Part shown: positions 27,800-35,915 of the stretch, in pieces | How the letters are laid out: each line of letters begins with the position of its first letter | Position numbering within the stretch: position 1 is the stretch's first letter | Origin: Verrucomicrobiaceae bacterium | Lineage (GTDB): Bacteria > Verrucomicrobiota > Verrucomicrobiia > Verrucomicrobiales > Verrucomicrobiaceae | Direction of reading: 5' to 3' | DNA: 64,000 bases | Assembly (NCBI GenBank): GCA_027486585.1 | Contig: JAIXOU010000118.1 | Span: 38,847 to 102,846, forward strand | Position numbers and translations under genes: made by a program | Notes under the pieces: model-generated | What the model was told of the DNA's origin: nothing | The model's input: the letters and a program-made list of their open reading frames with translations, nothing else | Databases searched by the model: none

Positions 27800-28633
27800 A
27801 TGGATGCACCGACACTTGGCGTTTTATTGGATTTGACCTGGCTGGCCTGTTTTGCGGCCATCTTTGGCGTGGTTGCTTATCGAATGCTTGGTCCTGCGAC
27901 CGAGATGAATTGGGGCGGGCATGTGGATGTGCGAAGCTTTGCCATTGGAGATGCGTTCGTCTTGGGGAGCATTGCTTTGCTGCTGCTGGGCGGGCTGAAC
28001 CAAGCCAGTCCAAACAAGGAGGATGCGGATGCTGCCATGCAGCTTACCGTCAATAATGGCCTCATGGGTATCGTGGTTCAGCTAGGCATGTGTTCGCTGC
28101 TACTGGCTTATCTGAATGTGATGCGTGGCCTGAATCTGGTGGATCTTTTTGGCCTGCGTCAGATTTCGCCACTGATGGTGCTGGGCATTGGTGTCGCCTT
28201 GATGTTGCCGACGCTGCTTTGCGTGGGGGGCTCTGTTTATGCAGTGCAGGCTTGGATGAAGGAGTTCTGGCCAGACATGAGTAATCAGGAAACCGTCGAG
28301 GCCTTTCGGGCCTGTAAAGATCCGTTGGCTAAAGCGCTGATGGTCGTCTCTGCAGCCATCATTGCGCCATTGGTCGAGGAGACGGTTTTTCGTGGATTCT
28401 TCTATGGGGTGCTAAAGAAATACACAGACGGTTACTTCGCTGCCATCTGCACTTCGCTGCTCTTTGCCGTGGTGCATCTTCATGTGGGGACGGTGGTGCC
28501 ACTGACGATCCTTGCGCTGATTTTTTGCGCTGTTTATGAGCTGACCGGCAGTCTGTTGGTGCCCATGGTGATGCATGGTTTATTTAATGCCACAAGCTTA
28601 GTGGTGATGATCTTTTTTCCTGAAATTCAGTGA
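27800..28633 (+). CDS. CPBP-family intramembrane protease
   Basis: This polytopic membrane protein of 277 residues carries the family motifs PLVEETVFRGFFYG (EExxxR), FAVVHLHVG and VMHGLFNATS in its last third. About seven or eight hydrophobic segments can be counted. It sits between sppA and thiL; its stop TGA shares one base with the thiL ATG (28633), so the three genes are probably one transcript. The substrate is unknown. It is distinct from the CPBP protein at 15.9 kb, which has a long soluble insertion. Confidence 0.88.
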   Translation: MDAPTLGVLLDLTWLACFAAIFGVVAYRMLGPATEMNWGGHVDVRSFAIGDAFVLGSIALLLLGGLNQASPNKEDADAAMQLTVNNGLMGIVVQLGMCSLLLAYLNVMRGLNLVDLFGLRQISPLMVLGIGVALMLPTLLCVGGSVYAVQAWMKEFWPDMSNQETVEAFRACKDPLAKALMVVSAAIIAPLVEETVFRGFFYGVLKKYTDGYFAAICTSLLFAVVHLHVGTVVPLTILALIFCAVYELTGSLLVPMVMHGLFNATSLVVMIFFPEIQ

Positions 28634-29520
28634 TGCAGACTCTGGCTGATATTGGCGAAGATGCGCTAATTCGCCGTTTGGTGGCGGGACTCAAACTCGA
28701 TGCCAGTGTCATCGCTGGACCTGGAGATGATTGTGCCGTGGTTCTGCCGCCTGCGCGCGGTGAGCACTTGCTTTTAAAAACCGACACGGTGGTGGAGGGG
28801 GTTCACTTTACGACGGAGACACCGCCTAGACTCATCGGTCGGAAAGCCATGGCTAGAGTCATCAGTGACTTTGCGGCGATGGCATCGACACCGCATCATG
28901 CTTTGATCACGCTGATTGCACCGCCGACAACGCCTGTAAAACGGGTGGTGGAAGTCTATGCAGGACTGCGTGCCATGGCGGAGTTGCATGGCGTCAACAT
29001 TGTCGGGGGTGAAACCTCACGCGGAGATCAACTCATCATCACCGTTAGCATGACCGGCTCTGCACCAGCCAAACGCTGGCTGGCTCGGAGTAAGGCGCAG
29101 GCTGGAGATACACTCTGGGTGACGGGTCAGCTCGGTGGCTCGATCCATGGCAAACATCTGCGCTTTAACCCCAGACTGGCAGAGGCTCATTGGCTGGCAA
29201 AGAATCTACCGGTTACTGCCATGATGGATCTCAGTGATGGACTGGCTAAAGACCTGCCACGATTGGCTGGAAGCTGTGGTCTAGGCTACAAAATATCAGC
29301 CGCCGATGTGCCAAAGACTCGTGGATGCACGATAGAGCAGGCTTTGGGAGATGGAGAGGATTATGAGTTACTGTTAGCTCTCGCCTCTGAGGCACCCGCC
29401 AACTTTATCTCGGCATGGAAGCAGGCTTTCCCAAATCTGAAATTGAGCTGCATCGGTCAACTCGTTGCCGATATGAATGAAGCTGGCCTGACGCAGGGCG
29501 GCTGGGAGCATTTCCGTTGA
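28633..29520 (+). CDS. thiL: Thiamine-monophosphate kinase
   Basis: ThiL phosphorylates thiamine monophosphate to thiamine diphosphate with ATP. Family motifs are GPGDDCAVV near residue 30, LLKTDTVVEGVHF, SDFAAMASTP, GGETSRGD, MDLSDGLAKDLPRLA and GEDYELLLA, in the standard order over 295 residues. The start codon overlaps the stop of the CPBP gene (TGATG), which indicates translational coupling. No other thiamine gene and no TPP riboswitch-like structure is seen near it. Confidence 0.95.
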   Translation: MQTLADIGEDALIRRLVAGLKLDASVIAGPGDDCAVVLPPARGEHLLLKTDTVVEGVHFTTETPPRLIGRKAMARVISDFAAMASTPHHALITLIAPPTTPVKRVVEVYAGLRAMAELHGVNIVGGETSRGDQLIITVSMTGSAPAKRWLARSKAQAGDTLWVTGQLGGSIHGKHLRFNPRLAEAHWLAKNLPVTAMMDLSDGLAKDLPRLAGSCGLGYKISAADVPKTRGCTIEQALGDGEDYELLLALASEAPANFISAWKQAFPNLKLSCIGQLVADMNEAGLTQGGWEHFR

Positions 29521-29539
29521 GCTGTTCCTTGCGAGAAAT

Positions 29540-29575
29540 TAAACCAGATCCTTGCCTGTAGAGCGGGCTGGTTTA
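29540..29575. repeat. Inverted repeat between thiL and the PotA-type gene
   Basis: TAAACCAG (29540-29547) pairs with CTGGTTTA (29568-29575) across a 20-base spacer. It lies just after thiL, but there is no clean T-run, so termination is uncertain; an operator in front of the ATPase gene is the alternative. Confidence 0.35.
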
Positions 29576-29590
29576 TGACTGAAGGCTCTA

Positions 29591-30673
29591 GTGAGCGACT
29601 TCCTTGTCATCGACCAAGTCAGCAAATCCTTCGACAGCTCGCCTGTTGTGGACTCTGTTTCCATGACCATTCGTCAGGGGGAAGTGTTTTCTCTGCTCGG
29701 TCCCAGTGGCTGTGGAAAAACAACGCTGCTGCGAATGCTGGCGGGTTTCATCAGGCCTGACTCGGGTCGTCTATTTCTCAATGGAAAAGACATCACGGAT
29801 CTACCGCCTGAGAAGAGGCCCGTGAATACGGTGTTTCAAAACTACGCCTTGTTTCCTCATCTGAATGTTCAGGAAAACATCGCCTTTGGTCTGCAAATGG
29901 CCGGTCGTAGCCGCGCTTTCATTGCTCATGAGATTGAGCGAATGCTTACCTTGGTCAAAATGATGGATTACGCCCACTCATTGCCAGCCCAGCTCAGCGG
30001 AGGTCAGAAGCAGCGTGTGGCCATTGCTCGCGCTTTGATCAATCAACCGCAGGTGCTGCTCCTGGATGAGCCTTTGGCCGCCTTGGATCTTAAGCTGCGC
30101 CAACACATGCTTTCAGAGTTGAGTGCGATTCATCGGGAAGTCGGTACAACCTTTATCTATGTCACCCATGATCAGGAGGAAGCTCTGAGTTTGAGTGATC
30201 GTATCGCAGTGATGAATCAAGGGCGTGTGGAGCAGATCGATACACCAAGAGCGCTTTATAATGATCCGGTGAATGAATTTGTAGCTGGTTTTATCGGAGA
30301 TGCGAATCTCATGCTGGGCATCGTTCGTGAACGATGTGGTGAGAATCTTTTTCTTGTCGAGGTCGCAGGTTGGGGCGGTGTGTTTGCTCAGTCTTCTGTT
30401 GAATTGGAGCTTGGGCACCGAGTTACGCTTTTATTGCGGCCGGAGCATTTGCAGTGTTCTCAGGAAAGACCTGATGACGGAAGTTTAAAGATTGCCTTTC
30501 CAGCCATGGTAGATGAGGTCATCTATGCTGGCTCGTATGAGAAAATTCGCCTCAAATCTGGGTTGCAAGCTTTGCTTGTGCAGCGGTTTCGTGATGGAGT
30601 AGAATTGCCTATGAAAGCGGGCATGGAATGTTTTGTGACTTTTGAGCCAAAGGCTTGTCGCATTGTTGGCTGA
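29591..30673 (+). CDS. PotA-type ABC transporter ATP-binding protein
   Basis: The ATPase domain shows LLGPSGCGKTTLLRML (Walker A), QNYALFPHLNVQENI, LSGGQKQRVAIARAL (signature) and VLLLDEPLAALD (Walker B), with the switch motif TFIYVTHDQEEAL. The C-terminal third is a TOBE-type domain. This arrangement is that of polyamine or iron/sulfate importer ATPases (PotA/CysA group). Start is GTG at 29591, with GAAGG placed seven bases upstream. No permease or binding-protein gene lies next to it, so its partners must be elsewhere; spermidine/putrescine transport is plausible but not shown. Confidence 0.88.
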   Translation: MSDFLVIDQVSKSFDSSPVVDSVSMTIRQGEVFSLLGPSGCGKTTLLRMLAGFIRPDSGRLFLNGKDITDLPPEKRPVNTVFQNYALFPHLNVQENIAFGLQMAGRSRAFIAHEIERMLTLVKMMDYAHSLPAQLSGGQKQRVAIARALINQPQVLLLDEPLAALDLKLRQHMLSELSAIHREVGTTFIYVTHDQEEALSLSDRIAVMNQGRVEQIDTPRALYNDPVNEFVAGFIGDANLMLGIVRERCGENLFLVEVAGWGGVFAQSSVELELGHRVTLLLRPEHLQCSQERPDDGSLKIAFPAMVDEVIYAGSYEKIRLKSGLQALLVQRFRDGVELPMKAGMECFVTFEPKACRIVG

Positions 30674-30791
30674 CTGCTCTCTTTTTTAGCCCAGAGGACA
30701 ATTTCGCCTTGTTTCACTATTTGTGCAGGCAATGGTCGCGCTTGGGTAAAGCCACACATCATTCGTACTCATCACTCATAAAATATTCCTC

Positions 30792-31994
30792 ATGAAACTG
30801 CTTCCTTCACTCTGTTTGTTTCTTGCGACTTCCGCCCTCGCTGATCCCAGTTTCGTGCCTTGGTCCTACACAGAAAAAGATCTTTTTCCGAGTGCTATCA
30901 TAGCTACTGCCACAGTGGACTGGAATGGTGATGAAGAAACGGCCGAAGATAAAAGAACGGAGGATGACCCAAAGCCAAAGAAAAAGGATCTGCCAATTTA
31001 TGGGGATGAAAATGGCTGGCTTGCTGTAGATCTATCCGGCATCACCAAGGGGTCTGAAGTGATCGTGGAAATCTCGGTGGATGGCTTTCTCAAGACCGCC
31101 AAATGGAAGGGTGTCATCGAGCGCACCCTGCGTGGTGAGGCCCGTGTTTTCCCCAAAGCAGCCTGGGATTATGAGGCGCTGCTAAAAGTGCGCCAACAGA
31201 GACCTGTCAACGCGACCTTTAAAGTCACCGTGGATGATGAAGAACTCTCCGAGGAAACTGAGACCTGCATCATGCGCTCTTTGAACGATTGCCCTTTCTA
31301 TGTCCTTTGGGATGAGGAAGGCGAGGATTTCGAAGACTTTTCCTGGCTCTTCGCTGCTTACGTGAATGAGAATCACCCTCTCGTTGACAGCATCCTCAAG
31401 GAAGCTCTCAGCAGCGGTCTCGTCTCTTCATTCTCAGGCTATCAATCGGGTGATCCAGATGAGGCTGTAATGCAGATTTTTGCTATCTGGAATGTGCTGC
31501 AGCGCCGTGGTATTAAATACAGTGACGTATCCACGACCACACCGAGCAAATTTGTGGTAAGTCAGACAGTGCGCTTTTTGGATCAAAGTATCGCCAACAC
31601 GCAGGCCAACTGTGTGGATGGCTCAGTGCTGATGGCCTCACTGTTACGTAAAATCGGCATCGATTCTTATTTGGTCATGGTTCCTGGGCACTGCTTCCTA
31701 GCCTTTAAAACGGGAAATGAAGAGGATGCTGAGCTCGTTGGATTAGAAACGACGATGCTGGGTAATAACAATCTAAAGGCTGTCAAAGACCTGCCTGATA
31801 TGCCCGAGGAGCTGAAACAAAAAGAGTTCAAAGCCTCTTATGAGACTTTTATCAGTGCCATCTCCACGGGTAATGAAGCCATTGAAGAGAATAGCGAGGC
31901 CTTTGAATCAGAAGAGGACCCTGATATCCAACTTATTTCCATTTCAGACGCCCGGGAAATCGGCATCACTCCGATTGCTTCAGGGCAGAATTAA
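30792..31994 (+). CDS. Secreted transglutaminase-like domain protein
   Basis: A signal peptide (MKLLPSLCLFLATSALA) leads into an acidic N-terminal half with no known domain. The C-terminal half has a transglutaminase-like core: a cysteine in ANCVDGSVLMASLLRKIGI near residue 277 and a histidine in VPGHCFLAF near residue 300, as in papain-like bacterial transglutaminase/protease families. The acidic tail is rich in Glu. It probably acts outside the cytoplasm; the substrate is not known, and cysteine-protease activity is an equal possibility. Confidence 0.75.
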   Translation: MKLLPSLCLFLATSALADPSFVPWSYTEKDLFPSAIIATATVDWNGDEETAEDKRTEDDPKPKKKDLPIYGDENGWLAVDLSGITKGSEVIVEISVDGFLKTAKWKGVIERTLRGEARVFPKAAWDYEALLKVRQQRPVNATFKVTVDDEELSEETETCIMRSLNDCPFYVLWDEEGEDFEDFSWLFAAYVNENHPLVDSILKEALSSGLVSSFSGYQSGDPDEAVMQIFAIWNVLQRRGIKYSDVSTTTPSKFVVSQTVRFLDQSIANTQANCVDGSVLMASLLRKIGIDSYLVMVPGHCFLAFKTGNEEDAELVGLETTMLGNNNLKAVKDLPDMPEELKQKEFKASYETFISAISTGNEAIEENSEAFESEEDPDIQLISISDAREIGITPIASGQN

Positions 31995-32015
31995 ACGGTC
32001 GGTGGAGCTGGCACG

Positions 32016-32579
32016 ATGATGTACTTTTTGCAGCCAAAGTTAGATGCGCTAAGAGCGTGTTTGATTGCTTGGCATGAGGAGCCGCTAAGTTATCAGAGGC
32101 ACTCATTGGAGGCAGAGAATCATCCGGGATTTATCACGGATCTTCATCGTGTCAGGCTTGGCGAAGGAGTCGAAGTTTACCAGCGAGCCTGCATGGCTCT
32201 GGATCAGTGGGAGATGTTTCCCTCATGGAGTTCAGTCGCTCGCTTACAGCCTAAGGAACAGGTGGTCGGACAAATCGTCGCCATGGTGGTTCAGATTTGC
32301 GGCCTCTGGTGGGTGAATCCCTGCCGAGTTTTGCGTCGCTGTGATTCAGCCAGGACGTATGGCTTTGTCTATGGCACGCTGCCTGAGCATGCGGAATGTG
32401 GTGAGGAGCAGTTTCTCATCCGGCATGAGCCCGATGATTCCGTTTGGTATGTGATCCGAGCCTTTTCCAGGCCTCGTCATTGGCTGGCTTGGCTGGCCTT
32501 TCCTCTGGCGCGCTGGTGGCAATGTCGTTTTGTGCGTGACTCACAGGCGGTTATGGTGAAAAGAACCGGAGGTCATTAG
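32016..32579 (+). CDS. DUF1990 family protein
   Basis: The C-terminal segment TYGFVYGTLPEHAECGEEQFLI followed by DDSVWYVIRAFSRP is typical of DUF1990, a family without a known reaction. The protein has 187 residues. Two ATGs (32016 and 32019) are possible starts. The next gene starts 14 bases later and is a YndJ-like membrane protein; the same pairing recurs in other bacteria. A hydrophobic run near the end (WLAWLAFPLARWW) could touch the membrane. Confidence 0.75.
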   Translation: MMYFLQPKLDALRACLIAWHEEPLSYQRHSLEAENHPGFITDLHRVRLGEGVEVYQRACMALDQWEMFPSWSSVARLQPKEQVVGQIVAMVVQICGLWWVNPCRVLRRCDSARTYGFVYGTLPEHAECGEEQFLIRHEPDDSVWYVIRAFSRPRHWLAWLAFPLARWWQCRFVRDSQAVMVKRTGGH

Positions 32580-32593
32580 TCCAACCTTTCATC

Positions 32594-33511
32594 TTGAACC
32601 TCGAACTCTCACTCAAAATCCTCGGCGCCGCGCTATGGCTAGTTCTAGTGGCCTGCCTTCAATTGGATATGGAGAGCGAATCATGGATCGTTTTGTTGCT
32701 GATGTTTTCGCCACTATTTTTGATCCCGCTATCCCGCCGACTGGTCGAGTCGCCCATCGACGCACGGCGTCTGGAGAGATCTTCGATGGCGGCGGCTATT
32801 CTGCTCGGTCTTTCCTTTTGCTGGATGCCAGCACCCAGCACCGCTGTTTTGGCTTTACCCTGGCTAATCATTCGACTTCTCTTTGCCTGGCAGGCGTTGA
32901 GTAAAGCTCGCCCTGAATTGGAAATAGCCCAGATCAGCCTGCTCGCGGCCCGATGTTTTCCTGCCATCGGTGCTCTTTGGTTGGTCGCCAATCGGGCTAA
33001 CTGGACACCCTTTGGTTTTGATCCTTTGATTGTTTTACTGACAGGTGCTCACTTTCATCATGCTGGCTTCACGCTGCCCTTGATCGCTGGGATGCATGCT
33101 CAAAAGTGCCCGAGTTGTTGGACACGCTTTTCATGCTTGGCCATCCTGATTGGCGTTCCTATCGTCGCGATGGGGATCACCTGCACGCACTTCGGCATCC
33201 TGGCTTTTGTCGAGCCTTTTGGCGTGACCATTCTCGTATTGGGCGCACTGGGTGTGGCCTGTTCTCAATTGAGGTTGTCTATTCAAGTTGGGCTGCACTG
33301 GTCCCATCGTTTTCTACATGCCATCTCTGGCCTAGCCCTCATTTGTTCCATGACCCTGGCGCTTGGCTTCGGCCTCCGCCACCTCTGGCCTTGGGCTGCG
33401 CTGAGCATGCCCCAAATGTGGACGCTCCACGGCTCGCTGAATGTCTTCGGTTTTGGGCTCTGTAGCTTGCTCGGTTGGCGATTGATGGAGCATCGACGTA
33501 CTTTGTCGTAA
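32594..33511 (+). CDS. YndJ-like polytopic membrane protein
   Basis: This is a 305-residue protein of about eight to nine hydrophobic segments. The conserved-looking FDPLIVLLTGAHFHHAGFTLP, with paired His, matches the YndJ family signature region. Function is unknown. The frame opens with TTG at 32594, 14 bases after the DUF1990 stop; an ATG at 32669 (MESESWIVLL) would drop the first membrane segment, so the TTG is preferred. It probably acts with the DUF1990 protein. Confidence 0.65.
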   Translation: MNLELSLKILGAALWLVLVACLQLDMESESWIVLLLMFSPLFLIPLSRRLVESPIDARRLERSSMAAAILLGLSFCWMPAPSTAVLALPWLIIRLLFAWQALSKARPELEIAQISLLAARCFPAIGALWLVANRANWTPFGFDPLIVLLTGAHFHHAGFTLPLIAGMHAQKCPSCWTRFSCLAILIGVPIVAMGITCTHFGILAFVEPFGVTILVLGALGVACSQLRLSIQVGLHWSHRFLHAISGLALICSMTLALGFGLRHLWPWAALSMPQMWTLHGSLNVFGFGLCSLLGWRLMEHRRTLS

Positions 33512-33593
33512 TCTGAGTTTTCTTTAATGGTCTCTGATTTTTTAAAACAGTAGTGCGCCTCAACTCTGCATGCCCTGGTTATAAGGGCAGAGA

Positions 33594-34070
33594 CTATTTC
33601 ATCGGACTGAGCGTCAGGATGTACGCGGCATCGCATCGAGCGGCTAAATGCTCAGAAACGTACGGACGAAAACCGTAGCGCTCGTAAAGCGAAACTGCCT
33701 CTCGTAGAACGGAAGCTGTTTCCAAGACCACACTTGAAAAGCCAAGAGCTACGGCACGTTCCAAGGCATGCTCTAGGAGACGGCGACCCAGGCCCTGCCC
33801 TCGCGCGGATGGGGCGAGATACATTTTACGAAGTTCGCAGATCGAAGCTGATACTCGGAATAGCCCCACCGTGCCGATGATCTCATCCGAGCTAGTCACC
33901 AAAACGTCGAAAGCACCGCCAGCGTCATGGTAGGTGCTTTGAATATCATGAAGGTCTGAGTCCGTTCCCGATGGGTCGGGCGTTAGGCCATATTCGGCCA
34001 ACACACCAAAGACAAGATTTTCCACAGCTCCTCGATCATCATTGCTGGCTGGTCGGAGACTGTATGGCAT
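33594..34070 (-). CDS. GNAT-family N-acetyltransferase
   Basis: The product (158 residues) shows a GNAT fold: the central strand ICELRKMYLAPSARGQGLGRRLLEHA contains the Q/RxxGxG/A acetyl-CoA pyrophosphate loop, and YERYGFRPY marks motif B. The substrate cannot be predicted. It is convergent with the YndJ-like gene. Confidence 0.88.
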   Translation of the reverse strand: MPYSLRPASNDDRGAVENLVFGVLAEYGLTPDPSGTDSDLHDIQSTYHDAGGAFDVLVTSSDEIIGTVGLFRVSASICELRKMYLAPSARGQGLGRRLLEHALERAVALGFSSVVLETASVLREAVSLYERYGFRPYVSEHLAARCDAAYILTLSPMK

Positions 34071-34184
34071 GAGGAGGAAAGTGAGGCGGCAGTTAGATTT
34101 AATGGTTTTGGCTCCGCTTCCGCAATCAGATTGTTTGTAATCTTGACTTAGGGACTTGCATTTGATTCACTCACTGTTCCCATT

Positions 34185-34751
34185 ATGAAAAACAAGGTTT
34201 TGAAAGGTATCCATCGTATCCTGTTTTTGCTGGGATTGGCGATCAGCATTGCGGTTCTGGCTACGGTTCTCGTCTATCATGAGGGTGTCTCGGCTATACT
34301 AACTGAATACGAACAGTCGTTCAAAAAAGACCAAAAGGATTCGGCCATGGCCGCCTATGGCAACAGCCTTTCAGAAATTGATGAAGTTCGGCTTCTCGTT
34401 CTTGTGGAGACGAATGAGACTGGGAGTTATGAGGAATTTAAAGCACCGTATACTTCTCAAAAGCTATTCATCAAATCTAGCGCGGTGCTGGCGAATGAAG
34501 AGGCACAACAGATAGCTTCTCTATGGAGAAAATTAAGTTTCGGACACGGAGGATCCGGTTGCTTCGAGCCCCATCATGTTTTGCAGTTTCGATATCAGCA
34601 AAAGCTGGTTTGTGAGTCTGTCGTTTGCTTCCTGTGCGGTAATTTAACGCTGCCGTCGTTTCCGAGTCCGGTCTTGGTCGGCTTTCACACTGGAGATGAC
34701 GAAGGCACGTTGGTGGCGCTTAAATCAATGATTGAAAAAGCAGGCCGGTGA
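34185..34751 (+). CDS. Membrane-anchored protein with CFxPHH / CFxC motifs
   Basis: One membrane segment lies at residues 10-32 (ILFLLGLAISIAVLATVLVY), followed by an exported domain. The stretch SGCFEPHHVLQFR then VVCFLCG (about 125-155) resembles a widespread small domain with a C-x-x-P-x-H and C-F-x-C pattern that is found in many bacteria without known function. The cysteine/histidine spacing could bind metal. No neighbour gives a clue. Confidence 0.6.
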   Translation: MKNKVLKGIHRILFLLGLAISIAVLATVLVYHEGVSAILTEYEQSFKKDQKDSAMAAYGNSLSEIDEVRLLVLVETNETGSYEEFKAPYTSQKLFIKSSAVLANEEAQQIASLWRKLSFGHGGSGCFEPHHVLQFRYQQKLVCESVVCFLCGNLTLPSFPSPVLVGFHTGDDEGTLVALKSMIEKAGR

Positions 34752-34866
34752 AGGTCACTGATTTGAATGATTTTCGAGGAGTCTGTTAATCCTTCAAACA
34801 GGAGTGCCCCTTTTCTTTGCTGATAAGGCTCTCCTTTGATCCACGTTTGATTGTTCCTGCACTTTT

Positions 34867-35784
34867 ATGAAACCTATTCTTTTTGCCCTCGCTGTCCTTT
34901 CGCTTTCTGCCTTCACCACGCTTACTGCGGCTGATAAAAAGCTAGTCGTGATGATTGCGGGGAAACCCTCTCATGGGCCTGGGCAGCATGAACACAATGC
35001 CGGGATTCTGCTGCTCAAGAAATGCTTAGAGCAGGGTGCTGCGGAGCAGGTTCAAGTCCTGCATCACCTGAACGGCGAGTGGCCTAGCCAAGAAGAGCTC
35101 ACAAAGGCGGATAGCTTAGTGATCTACTCAGATGGCGGTGGCGGGCATCCGGCTTTGCAAGGTGAGCGACTGGTACAGCTGGACAAAGAAATGAAGCGTG
35201 GCTGCGGTTTCCTGACTCTGCATTATGCGGTAGAGCCGACGATTGAAAAAGGGAATAAAGAATTCATCGATTGGATGGGCGGTGCCTTTGAGATCAATTG
35301 GAGTGTGAACCCGCACTGGGATGCCAATTTTAAGGAGTTCCCTGTGCATCCGATTAGCAGTGGCGTGAAGCCCTTCTCAACGAATGATGAATGGTATTTT
35401 TACATGCGCTTCCGTCAGGGGATGCAGGGTGTGACGCCGATCCTGAGTGATGTGGCTCCTGATTCGACGATGAGCCGCCCAGATGGGCATCACAGTGGCA
35501 ATCCTGCGGTGCGTGAGTCCGTCAAAAACAAAGAGAAACAGCATGTGGCATGGGCGGCAGAGCGTGCAGGTGGTGGTCGTGGTTTTGGTTTTACCGGCGG
35601 TCATTATCACAAAGGCTGGTCCAACAATGATCAGCGTAAATTGGTGCTAAATGCTATCCTTTGGACCGCCCATGTGGATGTACCTGCTGCCGGAGTCGAG
35701 TCCACAGTGACTGAGGCGGATATGGTGGCCAACCTAGATCTCAAGCCCGGTCAAGGCCTGCCTGAGAAGGTGAAGAAAAAGTAA
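34867..35784 (+). CDS. Secreted ThuA-domain protein
   Basis: ThuA-like proteins have a class I glutamine-amidotransferase-like fold and are linked to sugar or glycoside metabolism. Here a signal peptide (to TLTAA) precedes KLVVMIAGKPSHGPGQHEHN, SLVIYSDGGGGHPAL, FLTLHYAVEPT and ISSGVKPFSTNDEWYFYMRF, with GHYHKGWSN near the end. Secreted ThuA proteins of this type are numerous in Verrucomicrobia and Planctomycetes. The protein has 305 residues. Confidence 0.88.
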   Translation: MKPILFALAVLSLSAFTTLTAADKKLVVMIAGKPSHGPGQHEHNAGILLLKKCLEQGAAEQVQVLHHLNGEWPSQEELTKADSLVIYSDGGGGHPALQGERLVQLDKEMKRGCGFLTLHYAVEPTIEKGNKEFIDWMGGAFEINWSVNPHWDANFKEFPVHPISSGVKPFSTNDEWYFYMRFRQGMQGVTPILSDVAPDSTMSRPDGHHSGNPAVRESVKNKEKQHVAWAAERAGGGRGFGFTGGHYHKGWSNNDQRKLVLNAILWTAHVDVPAAGVESTVTEADMVANLDLKPGQGLPEKVKKK

Positions 35785-35864
35785 GCTGTAGTGTTTGCTT
35801 GTTTATCCCTCTTTCATCAAGACGATGTTCTTCAGCAGGTTTCCGATTCTCTCGGGTTCTCGGT

Positions 35865-35891
35865 GATGCATGAGTGAAGGTTCACTGCATC
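35865..35891. terminator. Possible hairpin between convergent genes
   Basis: GATGCA and TGCATC enclose GTGAA-GG-TTCAC with a three-base bulge. It lies in the 130-base gap between the ThuA gene and the helical-repeat gene. There is no T-run, so terminator function is uncertain. Confidence 0.25.
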
Positions 35892-35915
35892 CTTGCAATC
35901 CATCCTAGACGGTTC

